64,000 nucleotides of DNA from Hymenobacter sp. 5317J-9. Lineage in GTDB: Bacteria > Bacteroidota > Bacteroidia > Cytophagales > Hymenobacteraceae. Positions within the stretch are counted from its first letter, which is position 1, and every line of letters starts with the position of its first letter. The position numbers were made by a program, and so were the translations under genes. The notes below the pieces were generated by a model, which had not been told where the DNA came from, searched no databases, and saw only the letters and a program-made list of their open reading frames with translations. The DNA lies in assembly GCF_022921075.1 (NCBI RefSeq), contig NZ_CP095050.1, positions 3,100,001-3,164,000 of the forward strand. The letters are read 5' to 3'. This document shows positions 1-8,805 of this stretch, piece by piece.

Positions 1-1463
1 CGTGGCGCTGCCGGCCGTGCCCGATGATTTGTAGGTGATGTCGAGCTTGGTGGGGCCGTGACGGCCAGCTTGGTTTGGTAGAGTTTCACGTTGGCGGCGT
101 TGCTGCCGCTGAGGCTGCCGGCCAGCTTGATGGAGTTGCCGCCGTAGTAGGCGCGGTCAAAATCGAAGCTGGCCACGATGGGCGCGGCGCCGGTTTTGGC
201 CCATTGCCAGGACGGCAGCAGGCTTTGCTTGGCCATGTCGGTCCAGGGCTTGCGCACCTGCGCGCCGTTGTTGGCAAACACCTGCCCCTGCCCCACGCAG
301 AAATACGTGTCGAAGGGCAGCGTATTGATGACGCTGCGCACGGGCAGGTACTGCCCGAAACCCTGCCAGCCGGTGGCGTCCGGAGTGGTCACGTCGAGGT
401 CGTCGCCGGAAAAGAGGCGCTGCTCGGTGCGGTAGAAGTTGGCGTAGTCGGCGGGGTTGGTGCTGAAGTTGTTCTGGCCGCCGTTGTAGGTCATGTTGGG
501 CGCAAACACGGCCAGCGAGGTGCGCGGCTGGGCGGGGCTGCCGCCGGTGTAATAGTCGCTCAGCCAGCTGGTGTTGGTGAAGAGGCGCTGCGGGTTGCGG
601 CCGGGCCAGATGTCGGCCCCGGTGTACACGTCGAACGGGCTGCGGCCCAGGCTGGCGGCCGTGGCCACCGCCGTGGTAAAGGTGCCGCCCCCGGTCCAGA
701 AATAGTTGGTGAACATGGCGTCGCTCACGCGGGCGGTGCCGTCCTGCAGCAGGCGGGCGTTGGTGGCATTCAGGGTGTTTTGGTAAGCTACGGAGCCGCT
801 GGGCACCATCGAGTCATACCAGTGAATCTCCATGCCGGCGGGCTTGATGGCCTGCAGTTGCTTGAGCAAGTTGATGACTTCGCCCGCCTCGGTGGCCGTC
901 AGGGCCGATTCTTCGTTGAAAAACCAGCCGTCGAACCCGTAGTAGTTGGCCACGTCCACCAGCTTCTGGGCACCGAGGTAGTTGCCGCTGGCGTCTTTCT
1001 GGCACAAAGCCACGAAGCCGGCCCGGTCGGTAAATACGGTGCCGATGATTTTCACGCCGTTGCGGTGGGCCGTTTCCACCCAGGGCCGGCACGGAATGCC
1101 GATGGGGCTGGCAAACCACGTCAGCACGTCGACATACTGCCAGTGCGTGAAGTTGTAGAGATTGAACTGCGGCTGTTCGTTGAGGTAGCCCGAGAAGTTG
1201 TTCATGCCGTCGGGGCACCAGTTCACCTTGGCGCTGAAACTCTGGGCGGGGTTGAGTTGCGGCGCCAGAGCGTTTTGGCGGGTGGCCAGCGGCACGGCGC
1301 TGATGTTGGCGGGCACGGCCGTGGGGCCGGTGGCCGTCCAGGCCATGAGTTGGGCCGGGGTGAGGGTGGTGTACTGGGCGGCAGGCTCAATCTGGGCCTG
1401 GGCCGCCTGAAAGCCCAGCAGGGCCAGCAGCAGGAGGCAGATACGCGGGTAAAGTTGGGTCAT
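1..1463 (-). CDS. Endo-beta-N-acetylglucosaminidase, GH85 family (3' end off window; probable frameshift)
   Basis: Secreted glycosidase expected to cleave the chitobiose core of N-linked glycans. I translated the minus strand by hand from the ATG at 1463. The protein opens with a signal peptide (MTQLYPRICLLLLALLGF, then an AQA-type cleavage site). At about residues 175-185 it has GFDGWFFNEES, which matches the GH85 active-site segment with its N-x-E pair (catalytic Asn and Glu). The frame stays open to the window edge. However, the GH85-like sequence moves to another frame at the G-run at 52-55: upstream reads KLAVTA, and downstream TKLDITYKSSGTAGS is recovered only if one base is added to that run. 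Both frames lack stops to the edge, so the shift is inferred from protein sense alone. Family call fairly sure; the C-terminus is unseen. Confidence 0.8.
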   Translation of the reverse strand, partial: MTQLYPRICLLLLALLGFQAAQAQIEPAAQYTTLTPAQLMAWTATGPTAVPANISAVPLATRQNALAPQLNPAQSFSAKVNWCPDGMNNFSGYLNEQPQFNLYNFTHWQYVDVLTWFASPIGIPCRPWVETAHRNGVKIIGTVFTDRAGFVALCQKDASGNYLGAQKLVDVANYYGFDGWFFNEESALTATEAGEVINLLKQLQAIKPAGMEIHWYDSMVPSGSVAYQNTLNATNARLLQDGTARVSDAMFTNYFWTGGGTFTTAVATAASLGRSPFDVYTGADIWPGRNPQRLFTNTSWLSDYYTGGSPAQPRTSLAVFAPNMTYNGGQNNFSTNPADYANFYRTEQRLFSGDDLDVTTPDATGWQGFGQYLPVRSVINTLPFDTYFCVGQGQVFANNGAQVRKPWTDMAKQSLLPSWQWAKTGAAPIVASFDFDRAYYGGNSIKLAGSLSGSNAANVKLYQTKLAVTAPPSSTSPTNHRARPAAP

Positions 1464-1584
1464 ATGGGCAGCGGGGTGAAAAGGGGAATTGGATGATACC
1501 GGGTGGTAATTGGCGGTCAAGGTACAACTCACCTTCCCGCCTGGCAACGGCTGCTGCCATAATGCCTGCCAGAACGTTACGCCC

Positions 1585-1592
1585 TAGCTTTG
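1585..1592 (+). promoter_or_regulatory. -7 promoter element (TAGCTTTG) abutting a start codon
   Basis: The octamer fits the Bacteroidota -7 consensus TAnnTTTG and ends only 4 nt before the ATG at 1597. If used, transcription would begin at or next to the start codon, giving a leaderless message. No convincing -33 TTG is visible at the usual distance. Confidence 0.45.
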
Positions 1593-1596
1593 CCCC

Positions 1597-1938
1597 ATGA
1601 AACCTTTCCTCTCCTGCCTGCTGGTCGGCGCCGCGGCCACGCTCAGCAATTGCCAGCAAACCCCGCCCGCCGACCAACCCACGCAAGCACCCGTTGCGGT
1701 GGCCCCCACTCCCACCGCCGGCCTGACCGAAGCCGATGCCCGCGCCAAGGTGGCCACCTACGTGAAGACGATGCCCAACCCGGAGTTGTACGTCACCGAT
1801 TCGGCCCGTGTGAACGACAACGGCGCCACTTGGCAAGTGCTGGTGCCGCGCCGCGACTGGGCCCGCCGCATGCCCAACAGTGCCCGCTTCGAAGTGCAAA
1901 AAGAAACGGGCGCCGTGAGTACAGCGCCCGTCAAGTAG
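1597..1938 (+). CDS. Small putative lipoprotein of unknown function
   Basis: 113 residues. The N-terminus (MKPFLSCLLVGAAATLSNC) is a signal peptide ending in a lipobox-like LSNC, so the mature protein is probably lipid-anchored. A Pro/Ala/Thr-rich linker (about residues 20-40) leads to a short domain with an ADARAKVATYVKT helix and a strand-rich end (ATWQVLVPRRDWA, ARFEVQKETG). I do not recognise the family. It lies between two minus-strand genes and so is a single transcription unit. The start is supported by the signal peptide and by a -7 element 4 nt upstream. Confidence 0.7.
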   Translation: MKPFLSCLLVGAAATLSNCQQTPPADQPTQAPVAVAPTPTAGLTEADARAKVATYVKTMPNPELYVTDSARVNDNGATWQVLVPRRDWARRMPNSARFEVQKETGAVSTAPVK

Positions 1939-1961
1939 GTCGGAAATAGAGGACTGGGCCG

Positions 1962-2792
1962 CTACAACTGCTTGGTCAGCATCATGCCGCTGTAGGAATA
2001 GCCGTTCACGTTCAGGCCCTGCAGGGGGGCCAGCGACACGCCGGCGCCTTTGTTTTTGTGCAGTTGCGGCACCAGGATGCCCATGGTAGCGCCCACGGTA
2101 TAGCCCACGATGTTGTCGGACAGGAAGTGCTTACCGGCCTTGACGCGGCTGTAGGCCACGGCGGCCGGCACCACGGCAGCGGCCCCCCAGACAAGGCCCT
2201 CGCCTTCATAGCCGGGGTTGAAATCGTGCAACACCTTGGCAGCGAAGAAGGTGGCCGTGGCCGTGTGGGCCGTGTGGCCGGCAAAGAAAGAGTTGGTGGC
2301 GATTTTGCCCGTGCGGCCGCTACCACCCTCGGTGCCGTAGAGGTAGGGCCGGTAGCGGTAGATGTTGCCCACCGAAGTGGTAAACAGCGCGTCGGAGGCC
2401 AGCATGGTTTGCACGTAGAGGCCCAGCACCTGGCCGTAGCGGCTGCGCACGTTGTCGTTCAGGGCCAGCAGGGCGGGCGCGATGACCAGCGTGGGGTAGC
2501 ACAGCAGGTCGCTGGCCGTCTGCCAGTTGTCGCTGTACCAGCCGGCCGAGAAGCGGTCGAAGCTCGGCACGTCTTCTTTTTTCAGATTGGCCAGTTCGGC
2601 ATCGCTCAGCCCGCTTTTCTGCTGCACGCGGTAGAGGCCGAAGGCGCTGGTGGCGCCCAGCCCCAGAATGATGGGGCCATCGACGGCGAAGCGAGTGTGG
2701 TAGGGCGAGGTGCCTTTGGTTTGGGCCTGGGCGGCCGGCGCGGCGGCGGTGAGCAGGGAGCCCGCGAGGGCCAGCGAGGCGAGAAATTTCAT
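1962..2792 (-). CDS. PAP2 superfamily phosphatase, exported
   Basis: 276 residues. Phosphatases of this superfamily remove phosphate from lipid or other phosphoesters at the membrane or in the periplasm. The three-part signature is visible: RYRP (first Arg-Pro motif), SFFAGHTA (catalytic His after AGH) and SRVKAGKHFLSDN (second His and Asp). The start at 2792 is preferred over an in-frame codon 30 residues upstream because it gives a clean signal peptide (MKFLASLALAGSLL, ending AQAQ). The substrate cannot be read from sequence. It could act on undecaprenyl pyrophosphate or phosphatidate, but that is speculation. Confidence 0.85.
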   Translation of the reverse strand: MKFLASLALAGSLLTAAAPAAQAQTKGTSPYHTRFAVDGPIILGLGATSAFGLYRVQQKSGLSDAELANLKKEDVPSFDRFSAGWYSDNWQTASDLLCYPTLVIAPALLALNDNVRSRYGQVLGLYVQTMLASDALFTTSVGNIYRYRPYLYGTEGGSGRTGKIATNSFFAGHTAHTATATFFAAKVLHDFNPGYEGEGLVWGAAAVVPAAVAYSRVKAGKHFLSDNIVGYTVGATMGILVPQLHKNKGAGVSLAPLQGLNVNGYSYSGMMLTKQL

Positions 2793-2891
2793 GCTAAGGG
2801 GAACTAAGGGGTAATGTCGCCCAAACGAAATTCCGCGCCCCGGGTTTTCTGCTTCCCGCCCCAACCGGCCACGTAGCCACAAATCACGTGG

Positions 2892-4088
2892 CTACAGATA
2901 GGAGAGCCACCAATAGCTATGCCGCTGCTTGTAGCCCTGGTACCAGCGGCACGGCCAATAGAGCAGCAGCACCACGGCCGCCCACACCACGTAGGCGCGC
3001 CCCAGGTTGGGCTGGTAGCCCGCCGGCCAGTCTTTGGGTGTGGCGAAGGAGAAGTTGAACGGGTGTCCAAACGCCAGGTACGACCACAGCCAGGCCCCGC
3101 TGCTGATGAGCACCAGATGTAGGATGTAGTAGAAAAACGGCACCTGCCCGAACGTGCGCAACCACCCCACCAGCCGCCCGCCGGCGGTTTCGGCGCCGCT
3201 GAGCAGCAGCAGCGCCACCCCCAGCGTGAGGCACAGAAACAACAGCGAAGGCGGGTATTTGGTGATGTTGATGAACGAAAGCAACGTGTAGAATGCTCCG
3301 CGCGGCTGCACGCTCCACGGGCCGGGGTCGCCGTACACGTTGAGCGCCCGCACCACCACGAACACCGCCAGCGCGGCCACGCCCGCCAGGCGCAGGCGGC
3401 GCGAGCGTTCGGACAGCGGCAGTCTGAACCACGGCCCCACCACGTAGCCCGCCAGCATCACGCCCAGCCACGGGCCAATGGAGTAGGCCACCAGCATGGG
3501 CGGCAAATGCGGGACGGGCAGCAAGAAGGGCGCATTGTGCAGCAAAGCCCACGGCGCATTGGCCGCCGTCACGGGCTGGATATTGGGCAACAAGTTGTGC
3601 CCCGCAATGATGGCCAGCGCCAGCGCGGCCAGCAGCGGGCGCGGCAGCCACAGCAGGCCCGCCAGCAGCACCATGCCCCAGCCGATGGCCCAGATGACCT
3701 GCAGCAACAGCAGGTTGTAAGCTCCCCACTGCAGGATGAAGTTGATGACGACCAGTTCCAGAAACACCAGCCACAGCCCACGCGTGAGTAAAAACCGGCT
3801 CATGGCCCCGCGGCTGGGCTGCTTCTGCTGCGAGAGAAAGATGCTGCAGCCCGACAAAAACACGAACGTGGGGGCGCAAAAATGCGTGACCCACCGCGTG
3901 AAAAACAGCAGCGCCGAGGCCTGGGCCACGTCTTCGGCCCGCACCGCCGTGGGGCTCCAGAACTCGCGGATGTGGTCGAGGGCCATGATGACCATTACCA
4001 GGCCGCGCACCACGTCGATGGCCTGCACCCGGATGCGGGGCGAGGTATGCGGTTGAGATTCTGGCAGGGAGGCGTAGTCTTGAACCAT
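2892..4088 (-). CDS. DUF1624-type membrane acyltransferase (heparan-alpha-glucosaminide N-acetyltransferase-like)
   Basis: 398 residues and strongly hydrophobic, with roughly ten membrane segments. The N-terminal block (RIRVQAIDVVRGLVM, ALDHIREFW, THFCAPTFVFLSG) is the hallmark of DUF1624 proteins, relatives of the HGSNAT/YeiB group that carry acyl groups across membranes. The DHIREFW segment holds the His expected to be functional. An in-frame start exists 18 residues upstream (4142). I prefer 4088 because MVQDYAS directly precedes the conserved region. The acceptor is unknown. A small 8-bp hairpin (GTAGCCAC/GTGGCTAC) overlaps the stop end at about 2874-2898. Confidence 0.8.
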   Translation of the reverse strand: MVQDYASLPESQPHTSPRIRVQAIDVVRGLVMVIMALDHIREFWSPTAVRAEDVAQASALLFFTRWVTHFCAPTFVFLSGCSIFLSQQKQPSRGAMSRFLLTRGLWLVFLELVVINFILQWGAYNLLLLQVIWAIGWGMVLLAGLLWLPRPLLAALALAIIAGHNLLPNIQPVTAANAPWALLHNAPFLLPVPHLPPMLVAYSIGPWLGVMLAGYVVGPWFRLPLSERSRRLRLAGVAALAVFVVVRALNVYGDPGPWSVQPRGAFYTLLSFINITKYPPSLLFLCLTLGVALLLLSGAETAGGRLVGWLRTFGQVPFFYYILHLVLISSGAWLWSYLAFGHPFNFSFATPKDWPAGYQPNLGRAYVVWAAVVLLLYWPCRWYQGYKQRHSYWWLSYL

Positions 4089-4161
4089 AAATAACGGGTA
4101 AAACAATGGCAGTGAGCGGCAATGTATGACCATTTTGCTCACGTCCCCCGCTCCTGCTCAC

Positions 4162-4917
4162 TCATTCTTTCACAGTGGCACCGCGCACAGGCCAGGACTG
4201 GCCCAGCAGCCAGCGGCGCACGAATGCATCGTCTTCCGACACCTTGCCCACCACGCGGTATTTGGAGGGCAGGGCGCCGCTGCTGTCGGCGGCTTCGCGC
4301 ACCACGGTGCCGGGGCCCACGTACGACGAATGCACCATTTGCACCGCGCCGTTGTCGCTCACCCGCAGAAACGCCGCGTGGAAATCGAGCCCCAGCACGT
4401 AGAGGCCCGGCCCCAGGGCCCGCACCTGCCGCACGAAGTCGGCCTGCGGCACGCCCCAGTACCGGGTGATGTGCGCTTCCGAGGTCAGGTTCTTGATGAT
4501 GACTTCGGAAGCCTGCTTGGCCAGGAGGGTGCGCTGCAGGTGCAGCCCGGCATCGTGCAGCGACGTGGTGACGAAGTAGCCGCAGGCAATGCTGCCGCGC
4601 CGCGGTTCCCAGCTGGCGCCGTAAAACGTCCACGGCGTACCCTCCCAAGCCGGAAACACCGTGCTGTCGAGGGTGGCGAGGAAGAGTTGGCGGGCCTCCT
4701 CCAGCCGCTGGGCACGCCCGGCCGGGGTGGCCGCCACCTGGTATTGCCTGGCCAGGCGCCGCCTGCGCGCATCGAACTGCCGGAGCGTGGCCCGATACGT
4801 ACCCACCGAAAATGCCGCCGGAACGGGCCGCTGGCCGGTGGCATCCTCACCAGTTTTTTGGGCAAAGCAGCCCCGCAAACCGGCCAGCAACAGCAAAGCC
4901 AGAACACTGATTTTCAT
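4162..4917 (-). CDS. Secreted protein of unknown function, possible cysteine hydrolase
   Basis: 251 residues with an N-terminal signal peptide (MKISVLALLLLAGLRGCFAQ). The N-terminal third is Arg-rich and helical. Then GSIACGYFVTTSLHDAG places a Cys at the start of a helix, and later LGLDFHAAFLRV gives a His on a strand, followed by VHSSY. Cys-helix followed by His-strand is the order found in NlpC/P60- and papain-fold hydrolases, so a peptidase or amidase is possible. The match is by pattern only and I cannot name the family. Its start is 243 bp from the start of the divergent MscS gene. Confidence 0.6.
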   Translation of the reverse strand: MKISVLALLLLAGLRGCFAQKTGEDATGQRPVPAAFSVGTYRATLRQFDARRRRLARQYQVAATPAGRAQRLEEARQLFLATLDSTVFPAWEGTPWTFYGASWEPRRGSIACGYFVTTSLHDAGLHLQRTLLAKQASEVIIKNLTSEAHITRYWGVPQADFVRQVRALGPGLYVLGLDFHAAFLRVSDNGAVQMVHSSYVGPGTVVREAADSSGALPSKYRVVGKVSEDDAFVRRWLLGQSWPVRGATVKE

Positions 4918-5119
4918 ACCAAAGCAGGTGACCGGCGTTTAGTACCCGGGCTGCCGCAAAAACGCTGTTATCAAGGTATATTATTGTTCAACTTACCTTA
5001 TAGCTAGCCAATACCACAAGGCACCGGTTGTGCCGGGTCTGGGCACCCTGCCCAACCTTTCGGGCTGGCCGTGGGTACACCATAGCGCCTTCCCGCGCCG
5101 CCCAGCCCCGCCCTCGCCC

Positions 5120-6214
5120 ATGACCGAAGTCCAGCATTACCTAAGCCATTTGCCCGACGTTTTCACGACCCTGGGGGTGCTGCTGGCCGGTTTTGCGAGC
5201 GGGCTGGTGGCGCACCTGCTCATTTTCAGTGTGCTGCAGGCCTTTGCGCGGCGCGAAGACTCGGCGGTGGCGCGGTCGCTGGCCCGGCACCTGCGGCGGC
5301 CCAGCGCGTGGTTTTTCCCCATACTGGCCATTTCGCTGGTGCTGCCGTTGGCCATGCTGCCGCCCCGGCCGCACGAAGTCGTGCGCCGCATCGTGGAAAT
5401 GAGCCTGACGCTGGCCTTCGCCTGGGGCCTCATCAAAACCCTCGACGTGCTGCAGGACCTGGTGCAGCGCCGCTACCAGCTCAGCAGCGCCGACAACCTG
5501 CGCGTGCGCAAGCTGTTCACGCAGCTGCAGTTTCTCAAAAAGCTGGCCGCCTCGCTCGTGCTGTTTGTGGCCGTAGGGCTGGTGCTCATGAGCTTTGAGA
5601 CGGTGCGGCGGCTGGGCACGGGCCTGCTCACCTCGGCCGGCATTGCCAGCGTTATTGTCGGCTTTGCGGCCCAGCGCTCCATCAGCAACCTGCTGGCGGG
5701 CTTTCAGATAGCCTTCACCCAGCCCATCCGCATCGACGACGTGCTGGTGGTGGAAGGCGAGTGGGGCCGCGTCGAGGAAATCACGTTTACCTACGTGGTG
5801 CTCAGCATCTGGGACGAGCGCCGGCTGGTGCTGCCGCTCAATTACTTCATCGAAAAACCCTTCCAGAACTGGACCCGCAACAACTCCCAGATTCTGGGCA
5901 CGGTGCTCCTGCAGGCCGACTATACCGTGCCCGTCGAGGCCGTGCGCGCCGAGCTGCGGCGCATTGTGGATGGCAGCCCGCACTGGGATTCGCGGGTGTG
6001 CGTGCTACACGTCACCGACGCCAAGGAGCGCACCCTGGAGCTGCGCTGCCTGGTGAGCGCCGCCAACGCCTCGGCCGTATGGGAGCTGCGCTGCGCCGTG
6101 CGCGAGCAGCTGGTGGGCTTTCTGCAGCGCGAATACCCCGGCAGCCTGCCCCGCACCCGCGCCGAGGTAGCGCTCACGTCGGGCGCAGCGGGTGTGGCGC
6201 CCATCGGCGCCTAG
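5120..6214 (+). CDS. MscS family mechanosensitive ion channel
   Basis: 364 residues. Small-conductance channels of this family open under membrane tension to release solutes. Several hydrophobic segments lie in the first 150 residues. The pore helix and adjoining beta domain are clear: GIASVIVGFAAQRSISNLLAG, then QPIRIDDVLVVEGEWGRVEEITF and FIEKPFQNWTR. The C-terminal alpha/beta domain follows. The start at 5120 is chosen because an earlier in-frame codon at 5030 would add a Pro-rich, non-helical leader. It is a single-gene unit, with grpB convergent 7 bp downstream. Confidence 0.9.
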   Translation: MTEVQHYLSHLPDVFTTLGVLLAGFASGLVAHLLIFSVLQAFARREDSAVARSLARHLRRPSAWFFPILAISLVLPLAMLPPRPHEVVRRIVEMSLTLAFAWGLIKTLDVLQDLVQRRYQLSSADNLRVRKLFTQLQFLKKLAASLVLFVAVGLVLMSFETVRRLGTGLLTSAGIASVIVGFAAQRSISNLLAGFQIAFTQPIRIDDVLVVEGEWGRVEEITFTYVVLSIWDERRLVLPLNYFIEKPFQNWTRNNSQILGTVLLQADYTVPVEAVRAELRRIVDGSPHWDSRVCVLHVTDAKERTLELRCLVSAANASAVWELRCAVREQLVGFLQREYPGSLPRTRAEVALTSGAAGVAPIGA

Positions 6215-6221
6215 CGCGACC

Positions 6222-6824
6222 TTACTGGCCGCTGAAATCGGGTTTCCAGCGCCTTTTGGCGGCCCACAGCTCGGCAGCCTGGTAAATGAGGTGAAAAACC
6301 GGCTCCTTCAGGTAGAGGTAGCCGTCGATGCTGTCCGGAAAAATCTCGCTGGCTCGACGCTTTAACAGCTCGTACTCGTCGCGGGCGGCGTCGTTGGCTC
6401 GCAGGTAGTCCCGAAAAAGTAGGGCAAACCGAGCGTTGAAGCGCCCGGCCTCGCGAACGTGGATGTGGGTGCGGCGCCCGCCCAGCGGCTCGCGCAAGTA
6501 AAGCTTGCGCAGCTCCACCGACTGCGGGGGCAGGCCGTGGTAGGTGTCGTAATCGAAAGCGCCCTGCCGGAAGCCCGCTTGCCAGAGCGGGTGCGTCAGC
6601 TCGGCGATGTCGTCGAGGCTGGCCACCGTCACCTGAATGTCGATGATGTCTTTGGCGGCCAGTCCGGGCACGGCCGTGGAGCCAATGTGGTCGATGCGCA
6701 AAATGGCCGGGCCCGCGGCCCCGCCGATGCGGCGAGCAGTTTCGGCAAACTCTTGGGCCCAGGTGGGCTGGTGGGGCCGCAGCACCACCGGCCGGGATTT
6801 TTTGAACCGCGCAGATGCAGGCAT
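6222..6824 (-). CDS. GrpB/UPF0157 family protein (nucleotidyltransferase fold)
   Basis: 200 residues. The conserved block RIDHIGSTAVPGLAAKDIIDIQV is diagnostic of the GrpB/UPF0157 family, which has a minimal nucleotidyltransferase fold (the HIGSTxVPG and D-x-D parts). It is followed by the usual RTHIHV strand and a FRDYLR helix. Biological role unknown. Some relatives are fused to coenzyme A or acetyltransferase domains, but this one stands alone. A near-perfect promoter (TTG-N19-TAAATTTG) lies 28 bp upstream, so it is transcribed on its own. Confidence 0.88.
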   Translation of the reverse strand: MPASARFKKSRPVVLRPHQPTWAQEFAETARRIGGAAGPAILRIDHIGSTAVPGLAAKDIIDIQVTVASLDDIAELTHPLWQAGFRQGAFDYDTYHGLPPQSVELRKLYLREPLGGRRTHIHVREAGRFNARFALLFRDYLRANDAARDEYELLKRRASEIFPDSIDGYLYLKEPVFHLIYQAAELWAAKRRWKPDFSGQ

Positions 6825-6852
6825 GGCTGTGTGCTAATCAAACAATAAGCAT

Positions 6853-6882
6853 CAAATTTACTGGACAAATACCATGAGTCAA
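6853..6882 (-). promoter_or_regulatory. Bacteroidota-type promoter of the grpB-like gene
   Basis: On the minus strand a -33 TTG (6880-6882) is followed by exactly 19 nt and the -7 octamer TAAATTTG (6853-6860). This matches the Bacteroidota housekeeping-sigma consensus in both elements and spacing. The -7 element is 28 bp before the start codon at 6824. Confidence 0.7.
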
Positions 6883-6924
6883 TCTGCCGTCTATAGCTCA
6901 GCTCTGTAGCACCTTGGGCGGCGG

Positions 6925-7731
6925 CTATTGCTCCAAAAAGCGCGACACGGCCTCGTTCATTTCCTGCTTTTGAGCTTCGGTGCCGCCGTCCCACATGTCG
7001 TTGTGGATGGTGTGGGCCAGCGGCACAATGGTGATGCCGTAGCGCTGCTGCTCGGCCGGGGTGGGCAGCACGCCGGGGTCGGCCACTTGGTCGGAACTGC
7101 GCAGCGACAGCACCCGCGGCCGCCGCGCCCGCGGAAACGGCACCCGGCGGTTGTCGAGCGAAATCACGCGCTCCACGCGCTCCGGGTGCTGCTCGGCGTA
7201 GAGCATCGACACGTCGCCGCCGTTGGAATGGCCGGCCAGCAGCAGGTGGTTGAAGTCGATGGCGGGGTAGCGCTTGTGCATTTCCTGGCGCACAAACTCG
7301 ATGTTTTGCACGCCCCGGTCCCACATGGGGCGCCGCACCACCCGAATGACGCCGGTGGTGGGCATGGGAGCATCGGTGGGCAGCTCGTGCTGAATGCTGG
7401 CCACCAGGTAGCCGTGCGCCACCAGGTTGCGGGCCAGAAACGAGTAGCCCGTGCAATTGCCGCCGTAGCCGTGGCTGAAAATGGCGGCTTTGAGCTTGCC
7501 CTGCGCGGCGGGCCGGGCCGGCTGATACACCATCACCGGCACCGCGCGCTGGCGGTCGGCGTCGTAGAGCTCGAGCCGGGTGGTGAGCAGGCTGTCGGTG
7601 GCCACGGGCGTGGCCAAGGAAGTGGCGGCGGTTTGCTGGGCGGTGGGGTTGCCGCTCGAGCAGCCGGCCGCAACCACGGCAAGGCCGGCCCACAGGCCCC
7701 AAACAGTACGGCGGGTAGAAATCAGAAGCAT
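6925..7731 (-). CDS. Alpha/beta hydrolase lipoprotein
   Basis: 268 residues. The N-terminus ends in a lipobox (VVAAGC), so it is probably a lipoprotein. The fold is read from the oxyanion region (AIFSHGYGGNCTGYSFLARNL), the nucleophile elbow GHSNGG (Ser as nucleophile), and a late His in PLAHTIHNDMW. The layout resembles chlorophyllase-like or platelet-activating-factor acetylhydrolase-like enzymes. The substrate cannot be told. Nothing in the neighbours hints at a pathway. Confidence 0.8.
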   Translation of the reverse strand: MLLISTRRTVWGLWAGLAVVAAGCSSGNPTAQQTAATSLATPVATDSLLTTRLELYDADRQRAVPVMVYQPARPAAQGKLKAAIFSHGYGGNCTGYSFLARNLVAHGYLVASIQHELPTDAPMPTTGVIRVVRRPMWDRGVQNIEFVRQEMHKRYPAIDFNHLLLAGHSNGGDVSMLYAEQHPERVERVISLDNRRVPFPRARRPRVLSLRSSDQVADPGVLPTPAEQQRYGITIVPLAHTIHNDMWDGGTEAQKQEMNEAVSRFLEQ

Positions 7732-7888
7732 GAAACTAAAACGCTAGCGCCCGGCATCGGCAGTCCGACAGCCGCTTGTATTATGAAAGAATTTGGTAAA
7801 AACGGGGCAATATACTGCCTCCACGCAGGTATTAACGGCCCGTTTCACGAATATTCAGATGGCCCTTTCAGGCGTCGGTGCAGCCGGC

Positions 7889-8647
7889 CTACTGCAGGTC
7901 GGTCCGACGCATCCAGCCGGTGGTGGTCACCTTCTCCCAATTGGTGAATGTGACGTAAACGGCCGGCCCCTGGGCATCGAGAATACGTACTTTGTCGCCG
8001 CGCTCGCAGTAGGCCTTGCGGGGTGTCAACAGGTCGGGCGAGGTATGAAAGTAGGCCCGGGCCGATTGCACTACTGCCGTTTGGCCTTGGCCGGCCGGGG
8101 TCGATGCCTCAGGAAGCGCTTGGGCTCGAGCGGGCTGGGCGGCGGGGGCCCTGGGCAGGAGTTTCGCCGTTTCAGAGCTGCCCGGCAGCTGGCGCAGCTC
8201 GCCCCCTTTCAGCCACGCGGTGCCGGCGGCACCGTCAGGCTGCACGAAACCGGTTTTTACGAAGCCGTTGGTTTCGCCTTCGCCGTAAAATGTGTCGCCG
8301 CGCCGCAGGTAGCGGCCGTTGGGGGTCGACTGCTCGGGCTGGTCGAAGAAGTAGGCCGTGCCCACGGCCACTTGGTAGCGGCGGCCAATGCCGACAAGCG
8401 GGCCCGTGGCGGATGCATCAGCCGAGGCAGGCCTCGCGGGCGCGGCGCCTACGTTGGTGGAAGTAGCGGGCGGGTCGACGCGCAGCTCGGAGTTTTCCGG
8501 TCGGGACGAATCGTCGGAACACGACGCCAGGGCCAGTAAGCCTGCTCCCATAAGCGCCAGGCGCAGCCACTGCGCCCGCCACCCAACCGGCGCGCTGCCC
8601 AGAACCGACAAGCGCAAGCATTTAGCAGATAGAAAAAGCTTGCGCAT
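7889..8647 (-). CDS. Lipoprotein with two SH3-like domains
   Basis: 252 residues. The leader (LMGAGLLALASC) ends in a lipobox. A Ser/Ala/Pro-rich linker is followed by two similar beta-rich modules. One begins RYQVAVGTAYFFDQPE, with RRGDTFYGEGETNGFVKT and a closing GTAWLKGGEL. The other begins VVQSARAYFHTSPD, with ERGDKVRILDAQGPAVYVTF and a closing TTGWMRRTDL. This pattern (start strand, GD turn, GW-type last strand) is that of bacterial SH3 domains, which often bind cell-wall peptides. The specific ligand is unknown. The module boundaries are my reading. Confidence 0.7.
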   Translation of the reverse strand: MRKLFLSAKCLRLSVLGSAPVGWRAQWLRLALMGAGLLALASCSDDSSRPENSELRVDPPATSTNVGAAPARPASADASATGPLVGIGRRYQVAVGTAYFFDQPEQSTPNGRYLRRGDTFYGEGETNGFVKTGFVQPDGAAGTAWLKGGELRQLPGSSETAKLLPRAPAAQPARAQALPEASTPAGQGQTAVVQSARAYFHTSPDLLTPRKAYCERGDKVRILDAQGPAVYVTFTNWEKVTTTGWMRRTDLQ

Positions 8648-8805
8648 CGCCGTACGGAGTTACCGGAATCGTGGTGCTGCTGTACGCGGGACCGTAAAGC
8701 TGGTTTCGGAGGACTTTGGGGAAGGTAGCGGCAATGAAGTACCAGCCAAGCAACGAAAAACCAGGCGCAGGTATCTGTTTGGCAACTCTGATACTTTTTG
8801 CCGCT

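Noticed and set aside
75..1496. Long plus-strand open frame opposite the GH85 gene
   Set aside because: Codon pattern and lack of motifs show it to be the mirror of the minus-strand enzyme, whose catalytic motif is clear.
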